DNA of 64,000 bases from Lewinellaceae bacterium (GCA_016711435.1 JADJSY010000083.1:124001-188000), one strand, 5' to 3'. Numbered from the stretch's first letter, positions 51,830 through 61,205 are shown. A program made the numbers and translations. Notes: generated from the sequence alone by a model not told the origin.

Positions 51830-52384
51830 TTACGTTGTCAGCGCTTCCCTCAGTTTTGCTTTGGCTCTGCTATATTGTGATTTGGAAGTGGCTTCGGTCA
51901 CACCCAGAATCTGTGCGATTTCTTCGTGATCGTAGCCTTCCACAGCATACAAATTAAAAACGACCCGGTAGCCGTCCGGCAAATCGGCGATGGCCCGGTT
52001 GATTTTTTCAACCGTGTACACCGGCTCCGTTTCCGGCTCCGTTTCTTCTGCTCTGTCGTTGAACACAGTCAGCTCAGTCAGTGCTAACCGGCGGCTCTTG
52101 AGGAAGTTGATACATTTGTTGATGGTGATGCGCTTGATCCAGGCCCCGATGGTACTTTCGTACCGGAAAGAATCGAGCTTGGTAAACACCTCTACAAAAA
52201 TGCTTTGCAACAAATCCTCGGCATCGTGCGGATGCTGCACCATACGCAAAGCCGTGTTGTACATAGCCCGTGAATACAGGCGGTACAACTCGAACTGTGC
52301 TTCGCGGTGCCCTTGCCGACAACGTTCAACCAGGTCGCGGTGCGTTTGTAGTGCGTCCATTTCGTTATTTGAGTGTAATGACAT
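51830..52384 (-). CDS. ECF-type RNA polymerase sigma factor
   Basis: 184 residues from ATG 52384; a TTG at 52393 is an alternative. Region 2 is clear (AQFELYRLYSRAMYNTALRM, DAEDLLQSIFVEVFTKLDSF), as is region 4 (YDHEEIAQILGVTEATSKSQ). It is the first gene of a sigma/anti-sigma/DUF4097 operon, an arrangement seen across Bacteroidota and linked to envelope state. It probably regulates its own operon. Confidence 0.93.
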   Translation of the reverse strand: MSLHSNNEMDALQTHRDLVERCRQGHREAQFELYRLYSRAMYNTALRMVQHPHDAEDLLQSIFVEVFTKLDSFRYESTIGAWIKRITINKCINFLKSRRLALTELTVFNDRAEETEPETEPVYTVEKINRAIADLPDGYRVVFNLYAVEGYDHEEIAQILGVTEATSKSQYSRAKAKLREALTT

Positions 52385-52503
52385 CGTTTTCAAAAGAGGG
52401 TTGCATTCCGTTTTAACATTTTCTTAATTTGGCGGTTAAACCTTTATTTTTGTTTTTTACCACATAGTTCTCAACATTCTCAACGCTCAACACCTCAACC
52501 CTC

Positions 52504-53655
52504 ATGTCCACCCACCGTTTCCTGGAAGTTTTTCAAAGTGCTTTTGAAACAGGTCATTTGCTCAAATGTATCCTGAGCAAGCCCACTGCCGGCGCAATCC
52601 CAGACTTGAAAAATATTCATATCCGGCTGGTAACTTTAAAAAACGGTGTAAAAATAGCCTTCAATTACCGCTATCAAACCCGCGACGAGGTAAAAAATTA
52701 CACCCTGCCGGAAGCGCTCGGTCATTTACAACACCTGTTGGGTACTTCTTTTCAAAATGCAGTACTGCTTACCACCGAACGCGATTATTCCCTGCGTTAT
52801 GAAAAAGACGGAACAGCTTTGCTCAGCGATAATAAACCAAGTATGACCAGTCCCATAGATACAGCGCACAACCGCGAAAAAAAGCGCCTGCTCGACCCCG
52901 CTGCGCCCTGGTTGCACGCGCTCGGCATCACCAGCGCCAAAGGCGAGGTGCTGGCTGCTGCACAAGATAAGTGGCGACAAATCAATAAATACCTGGAAAT
53001 TATCGAAAACCTGCTCCGCAGCCACCCGCTGCCGACGGATGCGCGCATTGCCGACATGGGTTCCGGCAAAGGGTACCTGACATTTGCGCTGTATGCTTTT
53101 TTAAAAGACAGCATGGGCCTGCAACCACAGGTCACCGGCATCGAACTCCGACCCGCTTTGGTGGATTTTTGCAATAAAACGGCCCAAAACAACGGTTTTG
53201 AAGGGCTTCAGTTTGTGGCCGCAGATATCAACGACTACCACCCCGAGCGGCTCGATATGCTGATAGCGCTGCACGCCTGCGACACGGCTACCGACCTGGC
53301 TTTGGCAGCAGGTATCCGCCAACAGGCACAAATTATCGTCGCGGCGCCCTGCTGCCACAAACAGATCCGGCGCGACATGGCAACCCGCAATGAAATGGCG
53401 CCTGTACTGCGTTTCGGTATTCTGGAAGAACGGCAGGCCGAAATCCTGACCGACGGCATCCGCGCCCTGCTGCTGGAAGCGAACGGGTACAAAACCAATG
53501 TTTTTGAGTTTATATCCACCGAACACACGGCCAAAAATGTGATGATTACCGCTATTACGAGTAAAAAAGAAGCGCCCAAGCAGAAGGTTTTGGACAAAAT
53601 AGCCGCGCTCAAAGCCGGATTCGGGATTCGGGAACAGGGGGGGGGGAGGAAATAG
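52504..53655 (+). CDS. Class I SAM-dependent methyltransferase (Methyltransf_32 type)
   Basis: 383 residues. The SAM-binding motif I is ARIADMGSGKGYLTFALYAF near residue 180, with motif II VTGIELRPALVDF, then ALHACDTATDLALAAG and VAAPCCHKQIRRDM. This set is typical of the Methyltransf_32 family, which includes proteins acting on RNA or protein in other lineages; the substrate here is unknown. The C-terminus (GIREQGGGRK) is encoded by a 10-G run at 53637-53646, so slippage would alter the last residues and the stop. Confidence 0.85.
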   Translation: MSTHRFLEVFQSAFETGHLLKCILSKPTAGAIPDLKNIHIRLVTLKNGVKIAFNYRYQTRDEVKNYTLPEALGHLQHLLGTSFQNAVLLTTERDYSLRYEKDGTALLSDNKPSMTSPIDTAHNREKKRLLDPAAPWLHALGITSAKGEVLAAAQDKWRQINKYLEIIENLLRSHPLPTDARIADMGSGKGYLTFALYAFLKDSMGLQPQVTGIELRPALVDFCNKTAQNNGFEGLQFVAADINDYHPERLDMLIALHACDTATDLALAAGIRQQAQIIVAAPCCHKQIRRDMATRNEMAPVLRFGILEERQAEILTDGIRALLLEANGYKTNVFEFISTEHTAKNVMITAITSKKEAPKQKVLDKIAALKAGFGIREQGGGRK

Positions 53656-54160
53656 CACACGGATAGGAGGGGGGACACGGATTTTTTTGCTTCGTAGCGG
53701 ATGGCACACGGATGAATGGATGGGCGGATTAAACGGATTTTCCCGGGCGATAACTATACTCGCGTTTCACAAAGGGACAAAGCGTAGACTCGCGGGTCCC
53801 GCTTGGTATTTTCTGTAAATCCGGCATCAACATCACAAATCGCCGGAAGAGTGTGGTCAACTCTACGCTTAGTGTCCTTTGTGAAAACCACTTGGTGTAC
53901 TTTGTGGTAAAAAAAACCTTGTGTGGGTATTGACATAGGTACTTAACGCTACATAGGGAAAATCCGCGCAAACCCGCCCAATCCGCTAAATCCGTCCCCA
54001 TTACTCTCTACGAGGGAAAAATCCGTGTCTTATCCTTCCAATCCGTGTGCCATCCCTCTACGCGGGAAAAATCCACACCATTTATTGCCAGGTTCACTTT
54101 CTTCCATTTTCAATCTGTTTTCCATTACTTTTGCGCCTCGTTTTCAGGTGATCATAATAA
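53656..54160. repeat. Long degenerate inverted-repeat region, 'ACACGGATT / AATCCGTGT' words
   Basis: Words such as ACACGGATTTTTTTG, GGATTAAACGGATTTTCCC on the left and GGGAAAATCCGCGC, AATCCGTGTCTTATCC on the right pair imperfectly. TTTCACAAAGGGACAAAGCG and CTTAGTGTCCTTTGTGAAA form an inner pair. About 500 bp without a gene. Confidence 0.7.
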
Positions 54161-54164
54161 CAAG

Positions 54165-54241
54165 CAAATCGTTTAGATCAAATTCTTTGCAAATGCCTGA
54201 TTATCAACCCTGATAACGAATAACTAATAACGGATAACTAC
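54165..54241 (-). repeat. GTTATCCGTTATTAG repeat (copy 7, inverted)
   Basis: On the minus strand TAGTTATCCGTTATTAGTTA ... GTTGATAATCAGGCATTTGC. It begins 7 bp upstream of the aspS start and points away from it. The -7 box is decayed (GATTTGCT), but TTTG and the 19-bp spacing remain. Confidence 0.75.
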
Positions 54242-54248
54242 CTGGACC

Positions 54249-56009
54249 ATGTATCGTACGCATACTTGTGGCGAATTACGCCTTTCGGATATCAACAAAG
54301 AAGTCACCTTAGCCGGCTGGGTGGCCATCGGACGCAATCTCGGCGGTCTCACTTTTGTGGACCTGCGCGACCGCTACGGCATCACGCAACTGGTGTTCGA
54401 CATGGACGACAACGCCGAACTCTGCGAACGCGCGCGCCGCCTGGGCCGCGAGTTTGTGATTCAGGCCAGCGGAACCGTGCGAGAACGCACCAGCAAAAAT
54501 GCCGACCGCGACACGGGCGCTGTCGAAATTCGCGTCACCGAATTCAAAGTGCTGAACGCCGCCAAAACACCGCCATTCACCATTCAGGATGATACCGACG
54601 GCGGCGACGACCTCCGTATGAAATACCGCTACCTCGACCTGCGCCGCAATGCCGTGCAGCGCAACCTCTTGTTCCGCTCCAACCTGGCCATCGAAACACG
54701 GAAATACATGTCTGCTCAGGGATTCGTGGAGGTGGAAACCCCCAACCTGATTAAATCCACCCCGGAAGGCGCCCGCGACTTCGTGGTGCCCAGCCGTATG
54801 AACAAAGGGCAATTTTACGCCCTGCCGCAGTCGCCCCAGACCTTCAAACAGATCCTGATGGTGGCCGGTTTTGATAAATATTTCCAGATTGTCAAATGCT
54901 TCCGCGACGAAGACCTGCGCGCCGACCGCCAGCCGGAATTTACCCAGATCGACTGCGAAATGTCTTTCATCCACCAGGAAGATATCCTGAACACGTTTGA
55001 AGGACTGACCAAATACCTGTTTCAGGAAGCGCTAGGCATCACGCTCGGCGATTTTCCCCGCATGACCTACGACGAAGCCATGCTGCGATATGGTTCCGAC
55101 AAACCCGACCTGCGCTTCGGGATGGAATTCGTGGAACTCACCCACTTAGCCAAAGGCAAAGGTTTCCCGGTGTTCGACAGCGCCGAATCGGTGATCGCTA
55201 TCTGCGCGCCGGGTTGTGCCGAATACACCCGCAAACAACTCGACGAACTGACCGAATGGATGAAACGCCCGCAAATTGGCGCTAAAGGCCTGATCTACGT
55301 CCGCTACGAAGCCGACGGTAATGTCAAATCTTCCGTGGATAAATTCTATTCGCCGGACGACCTCAAAATGTGGCTCGACCAGTGCGGCGCCAAACCTGGC
55401 GATATCCTGTTCCTGCTGAGCGGGGAAGACGAAAAAACGCGCAAACAACTCTGCGAACTGCGCCTCGAAATGGGCAGCCGCCTGGGACTACGCCGCCCGG
55501 AAGACTTCAAACCGCTTTGGGTGGTCGATTTCCCACTGCTCGAATGGGATGAAGACGAACAGCGCTTTTTTGCCATGCACCACCCTTTCACCAGCCCGAA
55601 ACCGGACGACATCGTCAAAATGGAAAGCGACGACCGCAAGGTGCTGAAAGGCATCCGCGCCGACGCTTACGACCTGGTACTCAACGGCGTGGAAATCGGC
55701 GGCGGCTCCATTCGTATCCACGACCGCGACCTGCAAAGCCGCAATTTCAAACTGCTGGGCTTCACAGCGGAAGAAGCGGAAGCGCAATTCGGCTTCCTGC
55801 TCGGCGCATTCGAATACGGCGCACCGCCACACGGCGGCATTGCCTTCGGTTTCGACCGCCTGAACGCCGTGATGAACGGCGCCAACTCGATCCGCGACTT
55901 TATCGCTTTCCCGAAAAACAACCAGGGCCGCGATATGATGATCGATGCGCCGGATTCCATTAAACTGAAACAGTTGGAAGAATTGGGGATTCGGGTGGTG
56001 ACGGAGTGA
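54249..56009 (+). CDS. aspS: Aspartyl-tRNA synthetase
   Basis: 586 residues, the bacterial length with the GAD insertion. The N-terminal OB-fold binds the anticodon (VTLAGWVAIGRNLGGLTFVDLRD). Class II motif 2 is FRDEDLRADRQPEFTQIDCE and motif 3 is HGGIAFGFDRL. The enzyme charges tRNA-Asp with aspartate. Confidence 0.97.
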   Translation: MYRTHTCGELRLSDINKEVTLAGWVAIGRNLGGLTFVDLRDRYGITQLVFDMDDNAELCERARRLGREFVIQASGTVRERTSKNADRDTGAVEIRVTEFKVLNAAKTPPFTIQDDTDGGDDLRMKYRYLDLRRNAVQRNLLFRSNLAIETRKYMSAQGFVEVETPNLIKSTPEGARDFVVPSRMNKGQFYALPQSPQTFKQILMVAGFDKYFQIVKCFRDEDLRADRQPEFTQIDCEMSFIHQEDILNTFEGLTKYLFQEALGITLGDFPRMTYDEAMLRYGSDKPDLRFGMEFVELTHLAKGKGFPVFDSAESVIAICAPGCAEYTRKQLDELTEWMKRPQIGAKGLIYVRYEADGNVKSSVDKFYSPDDLKMWLDQCGAKPGDILFLLSGEDEKTRKQLCELRLEMGSRLGLRRPEDFKPLWVVDFPLLEWDEDEQRFFAMHHPFTSPKPDDIVKMESDDRKVLKGIRADAYDLVLNGVEIGGGSIRIHDRDLQSRNFKLLGFTAEEAEAQFGFLLGAFEYGAPPHGGIAFGFDRLNAVMNGANSIRDFIAFPKNNQGRDMMIDAPDSIKLKQLEELGIRVVTE

Positions 56010-56035
56010 TCGTAAAGATTGCTTTCGATTTTGGA

Positions 56036-56297
56036 ACACGGATTTAAGGGATAGGACACGGATTTTCGCGCTTCGCGCTCGTAGGAATAATAGCAACGCG
56101 GATTGGACGGATAACGCGGGTTTTCGCGGATTTTCCCGCTTAAGAGTTGACCTTCTTTTTTCTAAATGTGGACATATTTGATCCGCGTCAACTCTAAAGC
56201 GGGAAAATCTGCGAAAATCCGCGTTATCCGTCCAATCCGCGTTGCTATTATTCCTACGAGGGGAAATCCGTGTCCAATCCTTCCAATCAGTGTTCCA
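56036..56297. repeat. Long near-perfect inverted repeat (arms over 70 bp)
   Basis: The left arm (about 56080-56152) has CGTAGGAATAATAGCAACGC and GGATTGGACGGATAACGCGG. The right arm (56188-56260) is its complement with three mismatches in about 72 bp. Outer words ACACGGATT / AATCCGTGT extend it to about 56036-56297. It starts after the aspS stop and belongs to the same word family as 53656-54160. Confidence 0.9.
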
Positions 56298-56322
56298 TTT
56301 TTCATTTCAGGTAAAAAAATCA

Positions 56323-56380
56323 AAATCGGAGATCATAGTCTCCGATTTCATATGAATTCGGAGATTATATTCTCCGAATT
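56323..56380. promoter_or_regulatory. Pair of perfect palindromes CGGAGA-N6-TCTCCG
   Basis: AAATCGGAGA-TCATAG-TCTCCGATTT at 56323-56348 and AATTCGGAGA-TTATAT-TCTCCGAATT at 56355-56380. The centres are 32 bp apart, about three helical turns, as in paired operators. A short frame of 17 codons starts 20 bp later (56401) and may be a gene remnant. No regulator gene is adjacent. Confidence 0.5.
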
Positions 56381-56619
56381 ACATGATTCTGTCAAATAGT
56401 ATGGATCGTCTTGAGATTCAGAACGTTAAAAAAAATCTAAACCCTACTGATTGAAGTGGCGTTTGCAGGTTTTCCACGTTTTAGAAAGCATGCCCGTTTA
56501 TTTCGGGTATTTGGCTCATTCAAAAACAATTATAGTTAACACAAAGTGGTTTTGAACAAGATGGTTACCAATGCTTTCTCAACCTTCAACATGCTCAACC
56601 GCTCAACTTTCAGTATACC

Positions 56620-57351
56620 ATGTTCAAAAAAACACTCCTTTTGTTCGTCGCGCTGCTGAGCGTACACCTTGCACAGGCGCAATTTGGCGACGCGCTCAAA
56701 AAAGCCAAAAAAGCGGTCGGCCTGCCTGAAGGTAACCTGACCCAGGAAGAAGTCGGCAACGGCCTCAAAGAAGCCCTGAATAACGGTATCGGAGATGCCG
56801 TCGATTTTCTGTCGGCCAAAGACGGTTATTTCAAAAGCCCGTACAAAATCCTGGTCCCGGAAGAAGCGCAAAAAGTAACGGACAAACTCAAAGCCGTGCC
56901 CGGTTTTGCCAATGTGGAAGCCGACCTGACCGAGCGTATGAACCGCGCTGCCGAAGATGCCGCCACGAAAGCCAAACCTATTTTTGTAGCAGCCATCAAA
57001 AGCATGACTTTCCAGGACGCCATGAACATCCTGACCGGTAATACCGACGCTGCTACACGTTACCTCGAAAAATCGACTTACCAGCAGCTGTACAACGAAT
57101 TTAAACCGATCATTCAGGCTTCTTTAGATAAAGTAAATGCCCGCGAGTACTGGTCGAATGCTGTGACGACTTACAACAAAATCCCGTTTGTGACTAAAAC
57201 CAATCCGGAATTGGACGACCACGTGACCAAAACGGCGCTCAAGGGCATGTTCAGCCTTGTTGAAAAGAAGGAACAGGGCATTCGTTCGGATGTCGGCCAA
57301 CGCAACAGCGAGCTGCTGCGCAAGGTGTTTGCGCGCCAGGATAAGAAGTGA
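56620..57351 (+). CDS. DUF4197 secreted protein
   Basis: 243 residues with signal peptide (LLLFVALLSVHLAQAQ). The mature protein is all-helical and matches DUF4197: LTQEEVGNGLKEALNNGIG, ERMNRAAEDAATKAKPIF, AMNILTGNTDAATRYLEKST and a terminal GMFSLVEKKEQGIRSD. The function is unknown; members occur in Bacteroidota and Proteobacteria. Confidence 0.88.
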   Translation: MFKKTLLLFVALLSVHLAQAQFGDALKKAKKAVGLPEGNLTQEEVGNGLKEALNNGIGDAVDFLSAKDGYFKSPYKILVPEEAQKVTDKLKAVPGFANVEADLTERMNRAAEDAATKAKPIFVAAIKSMTFQDAMNILTGNTDAATRYLEKSTYQQLYNEFKPIIQASLDKVNAREYWSNAVTTYNKIPFVTKTNPELDDHVTKTALKGMFSLVEKKEQGIRSDVGQRNSELLRKVFARQDKK

Positions 57352-57360
57352 GGCGTTGTT

Positions 57361-57470
57361 GTTTATAAAGGTTTATAAAGGTTGATAAGTGCTACTCTGT
57401 GAAGGGAATTTCCACCTTTTCGAGCGGCTCTTATCAACCTTTATCAACTTTTATAAACCTTTATCAACAC
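57361..57470. repeat. Inverted repeat, 'TTTATAAAGGTTGATAAG' family
   Basis: GTTTATAAAGGTTTATAAAG and GTTGATAAG on the left pair with CTTATCAACCTTTATCAAC and TTATAAACC on the right. The apex CGAGCGGCTC recalls the element at 36061. It directly follows the DUF4197 gene. Confidence 0.85.
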
Positions 57471-57604
57471 TTTCTTGAGGACTAGACACTCATTTTTTGC
57501 CAATTTTCCTCAAAAAAAGATTATCTTCGCGGCCTTTTACACGCATTTTTCCTACACAGGAATGCTGCGTCTCACTTATCATTCGACCCAATCTGATCTT
57601 TACT

Positions 57605-59041
57605 GTGAAACGTGTACAACTCACAGCCATTCCTTATGGAGCATCATCCGGCACGCTAATCTTTTTGTCCGACAAAGCATCCCTCGATCAGCTCAGCACC
57701 GTGCTTTCCACGGACGAAATGGCTTTTTTACGGCAAGCCGCCGAACAGGATACCCACACATTTTTCTTCCCGCGATCGGATGCTTCCGTTCTGGTACGAC
57801 TGCTCAAAAAAGAGCATACGTCCGCCGCAACTGCCGAAAGCGCGCGCATTGCCGGCAATGCCATCCTGCGGGAACTTCGACAATACAAAATTTCGTCGGT
57901 AACCCTGCGCAACACCTGCGAGGATGATTATTCCCTGGCATTCGCCGAAGGGCTGGCTTTGGGTAGTTACCAGTTTTTAAAATATTTTACCCAGCCCGCC
58001 AAAAAGGAAAAAGTATTAAACGACATACAAATAGAAAGTGCATTGGAAGCAAACGTTGCCGAGTTGAATGCACTGCTGGAGGCTGTTTTCCTGGCCCGCG
58101 ACCTTGTGAATGAGCCGTATTCTTTTCTCGATGCTCCAAGGTTAGCCGAAATGGCTGCTGAAACCGCTCAAAAATTCGGTTTTGATATTGAAATATTGGG
58201 CAAGGAAAAAATAGAAGCCCTTAAAATGGGCGGTATTTTAGCCGTCAGCAAAGGGAGCGTTGCGCCGCCGCAGTTTTGTATCCTTGAATACAAACCCGAA
58301 ACAGCCAAAAACGCCCAACCGGTGGTACTCATCGGTAAAGGTGTGGTGTACGACACCGGCGGACTCAGCCTCAAACCTTCGGAGGCGATGGATTACATGA
58401 AATGTGATATGGCAGGCGCTGCAGCCGTCATTGGCGCTTTTGCCGCAGTGGCTGCCAACCGGCTGCCGTTACACTTAGTCGGACTGCTCCCGTTAACTGA
58501 CAACGTAATCGGATCCGGCGTTTTTGCGCCGGGCGATGTGATCAGGATGCACTCCGGCACTACCGTAGAAGTGCTCAATACGGACGCAGAAGGCAGGCTG
58601 ATTCTGGCGGATGCGTTGCATTATGCCAAAAAATACACCCCTGAACTGGTTTTAGATCTGGCCACCCTCACCGGCGCTGCCGTCAGGGCTTTGGGTACCC
58701 AGGCCATCTGTTACATGGGCACAGCACCCAAAACAATCAAAACCTCGCTCGAAGACAGCGGCTGGGAAACCTATGAGCGGCTGGTCGAATTTCCACTGTG
58801 GAAAGAGTTCGATGAAGAACTAAAAAGTAATATTGCCGACCTGAAAAACCTGGGCACACCCAATGCTGCCATCATCACTGCCGGAAAATTTCTGGAACAT
58901 TTCACAGGGGAATATCCATTGTCGCATTTAGACATCGCCGGGCCTGCCTATCTTCGCACCGCCAACGGCTACCGAACCAAGGAAGGAACGGGCGTTGGTG
59001 TACGTCTTTTATACAATTTTTTGAAAAAACAATACGTGTAG
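57605..59041 (+). CDS. Leucyl aminopeptidase (M17 family)
   Basis: 478 residues from GTG 57605; the frame opens earlier at 57497 but the extra residues do not fit the family. The M17 catalytic half is clear: KGVVYDTGGLSLKPSEAMDY, KCDMAGAAAVIG and the signature NTDAEGRLILADAL, which holds the zinc ligands. It cleaves N-terminal residues from peptides in the cytoplasm, probably as a hexamer. Confidence 0.9.
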   Translation: MKRVQLTAIPYGASSGTLIFLSDKASLDQLSTVLSTDEMAFLRQAAEQDTHTFFFPRSDASVLVRLLKKEHTSAATAESARIAGNAILRELRQYKISSVTLRNTCEDDYSLAFAEGLALGSYQFLKYFTQPAKKEKVLNDIQIESALEANVAELNALLEAVFLARDLVNEPYSFLDAPRLAEMAAETAQKFGFDIEILGKEKIEALKMGGILAVSKGSVAPPQFCILEYKPETAKNAQPVVLIGKGVVYDTGGLSLKPSEAMDYMKCDMAGAAAVIGAFAAVAANRLPLHLVGLLPLTDNVIGSGVFAPGDVIRMHSGTTVEVLNTDAEGRLILADALHYAKKYTPELVLDLATLTGAAVRALGTQAICYMGTAPKTIKTSLEDSGWETYERLVEFPLWKEFDEELKSNIADLKNLGTPNAAIITAGKFLEHFTGEYPLSHLDIAGPAYLRTANGYRTKEGTGVGVRLLYNFLKKQYV

Positions 59042-59149
59042 CAGTTTGTGCTCAAGCAGAATACACTTGCATCTGGATTTTGAAAATCAACCAATTATGT
59101 GAGGCGCGCCACTTTTTTGGGGCACAGCACACACAGCAAAAGCATCAAA

Positions 59150-60247
59150 ATGAACAATATTACAATAGGCATATCCTGCGGCGATATTAATGGCATCGGT
59201 CTGGAAGTGGTGCTAAAAGCCCTGGCCATTAAAAATGCGGCGCCTGCATATACCACCATCATATACGGCAGTACCAAAGTGGTGGCTTACCATAAAAATA
59301 TTATCACCCAGGAAAATATCCAGTTCCATTCTGTGCAGTCCGCCTCAGAAGCGCTGCCCGACCGGATTAACATCATCAATTGCTGGCCGGATAATGTGAA
59401 TATCACGCTCGGCAAACCAACTGATCTGGGTGGTAAATGCGCTTTTCAGGCACTCGAACGGGCTGTCAAAGACCTGCGCGCCGGCGAAATTGATGCGCTG
59501 GTTACAGCTCCGATCAATAAAAAAGCCATGCAAATGGCAGATTTCCCCTTTGTCGGGCATACCGAATACATTGCGCATGAATTCAAGGCCAAAGAATCGC
59601 TGATGCTGATGGTATCCGATACCCTGCGGGTTGGATTGGTCACCAATCACTTACCTATTAAGGAGGTGGCTGCCGCTATTACCAAAGAACGGGTATTGCG
59701 CAAAATTCTCATTATGGCTGAAACGCTGCGGGTCGATTTCAACGTCCTGCGCCCGACCATAGCCGTGTTGGGTCTGAATCCACACGCAGGCGATGAAGGC
59801 GCAATTGGGGAAGAAGATGACAGCATTGTGCGGGTAGCGATTGAAGAAGCCAAAACAAAAGGTATACTGGCTTTCGGGCCTTTCCCTGCAGATGGTTTTT
59901 TCGGGTCGGGCCAATACAACAAATACGAAGGTATTCTCGCCATGTACCACGATCAGGGCCTCGTGCCTTTCAAAGCACTCTCTTTTGGCGCAGGCGTGAA
60001 TTACACCGCAGGCCTGGCCTCTGTACGTACCTCGCCGGATCACGGCACCGCCTACGATATTGCCGGTAAGGGCGAAGCCGATGAAAGTTCATTTATCAAG
60101 GCCCTTTTCCTGGCTGCCGACATTGTTCGGAACCGCAACGAATACCTGGATATGCACGCCAATTCCCTCGAACGCCGCAAACAAAAAACATTACTCAGTG
60201 AAACCGGCGAAGACGAGGTGGTGGAGAGCGTTTTCCCGGAGGAGTAA
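59150..60247 (+). CDS. pdxA: 4-hydroxythreonine-4-phosphate dehydrogenase
   Basis: 365 residues from ATG 59150 (NNITIGISCGDINGIGLEV). PdxA metal ligands are in FVGHTEYIA, LGLNPHAGDEG and YHDQGLVPFKALSFGAGVNY; DHGTAYDIAGKG is the C-terminal signature. It oxidises 4-phosphohydroxy-L-threonine in pyridoxal phosphate synthesis (DXP-dependent route). It lies 109 bp after the aminopeptidase. No pdxJ is visible nearby. Confidence 0.94.
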   Translation: MNNITIGISCGDINGIGLEVVLKALAIKNAAPAYTTIIYGSTKVVAYHKNIITQENIQFHSVQSASEALPDRINIINCWPDNVNITLGKPTDLGGKCAFQALERAVKDLRAGEIDALVTAPINKKAMQMADFPFVGHTEYIAHEFKAKESLMLMVSDTLRVGLVTNHLPIKEVAAAITKERVLRKILIMAETLRVDFNVLRPTIAVLGLNPHAGDEGAIGEEDDSIVRVAIEEAKTKGILAFGPFPADGFFGSGQYNKYEGILAMYHDQGLVPFKALSFGAGVNYTAGLASVRTSPDHGTAYDIAGKGEADESSFIKALFLAADIVRNRNEYLDMHANSLERRKQKTLLSETGEDEVVESVFPEE

Positions 60248-60249
60248 AT

Positions 60250-60376
60250 ACGTGAGTGGTGAGTTGTGAATCGTGAGATTACAACCACTCGACAAAAAGG
60301 CAGAACGGATATCTCAAAATCACAACTCACGACTCACGATTGACCACTCACGACTCACAACTCACAATTCACGACA
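60250..60376. repeat. Inverted repeat, 'GTGAGTTGTGAATCGTGAG' family
   Basis: CGTGAGTGGTGAGTTGTGAA on the left pairs with several right-hand copies of ACTCACGACTCACGATT and CACAACTCACAATTCACG. It lies between pdxA and the glucokinase gene, 5 bp before the latter's start. The same family is at 25049-25155. Confidence 0.85.
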
Positions 60377-60380
60377 GAAT

Positions 60381-61121
60381 ATGAACGCGATTCTCGGTAT
60401 CGATGTCGGCGCTTCCGGCATCAAAGGCGCATTAGTGGATGTAGACAATGGAAAGCTCCATGGCGAGCGTTTCCGGGTGCCTACTCCCCATCCCTCCACC
60501 CCCGATGCGATGGCTGCGGCGTTCGCTGAAATCGTGGAATTTTTCAACTACAAAGGCCCGATCGGTTGCGGCTTCCCGGCTATTGTCAAACACGGCGTAG
60601 CGCAATCCGCCGCCAATATCGACGCCGGCTGGATCGGTACCAATATTGAGGAGGTTTTTGGGAAATCCAGCGGATGCCCCGTTTTTGTCACCAATGATGC
60701 GGATGCCGCCGGTGTTGCCGAAATGCGTTACGGGGTGGGAAAAGGGGAAAACGGACTGGTACTGCTGATTACCATCGGAACAGGTCTGGGTTCCTGCCTT
60801 TTTTATAAAGGTATGATGATCCCGAATACGGAATTGGGTCATGTGCTCTGGAAAAATGGAAAATCTGCCGAAGCGCACGCTTCATCGGGCGCCAGAGAAC
60901 GCATGAAAATCAGCCGCAAGGATTGGGCCGACCGGTTTAGTGAATACCTCGTTCATCTGGAGCGTCTTTTTTCTCCCGACCTGTTTATCCTGGGCGGCGG
61001 AGAAAGCAAGTTCTTTGAACAATACAAAACGCAGCTCCATACCCAGGCCAGGGTTATTCCTGCCAAATTGCTCAACAATGCAGGTATTATCGGCGCTGCG
61101 GCGTATGCAGCAGAGCAATAA
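60381..61121 (+). CDS. ppgK: Polyphosphate glucokinase-type ROK kinase
   Basis: 246 residues, start ATG at 60381 after the repeat. AILGIDVGASGIKGALVD is the phosphate-1 motif and VFVTNDADAAGVAEMRYG the adenosine-region motif. LLITIGTGLGSCLFYKG binds phosphate, and NTELGH is the ROK glucose-binding element. The PTPHPSTPDAMA segment is characteristic of polyphosphate-dependent members, which phosphorylate glucose using polyphosphate or ATP. Confidence 0.87.
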   Translation: MNAILGIDVGASGIKGALVDVDNGKLHGERFRVPTPHPSTPDAMAAAFAEIVEFFNYKGPIGCGFPAIVKHGVAQSAANIDAGWIGTNIEEVFGKSSGCPVFVTNDADAAGVAEMRYGVGKGENGLVLLITIGTGLGSCLFYKGMMIPNTELGHVLWKNGKSAEAHASSGARERMKISRKDWADRFSEYLVHLERLFSPDLFILGGGESKFFEQYKTQLHTQARVIPAKLLNNAGIIGAAAYAAEQ

Positions 61122-61155
61122 TTTCAGAAAAACTCAACCCCTCAACTCAACTAGT

Positions 61156-61205
61156 TAAAAGGCAAAGGGCAAGGGCAAGGCACACATTGCCTTTTGCCTT
61201 TTTAA
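61156..61205. repeat. Inverted repeat, 'AAAAGGCAAAGGGCAAGG' family
   Basis: AAAAGGCAAAGGGCAAGG on the left and CCTTTTGCCTTTTTAA on the right pair imperfectly around CACACA. It lies between convergent ppgK and the DUF58 gene and may terminate both. Confidence 0.65.
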
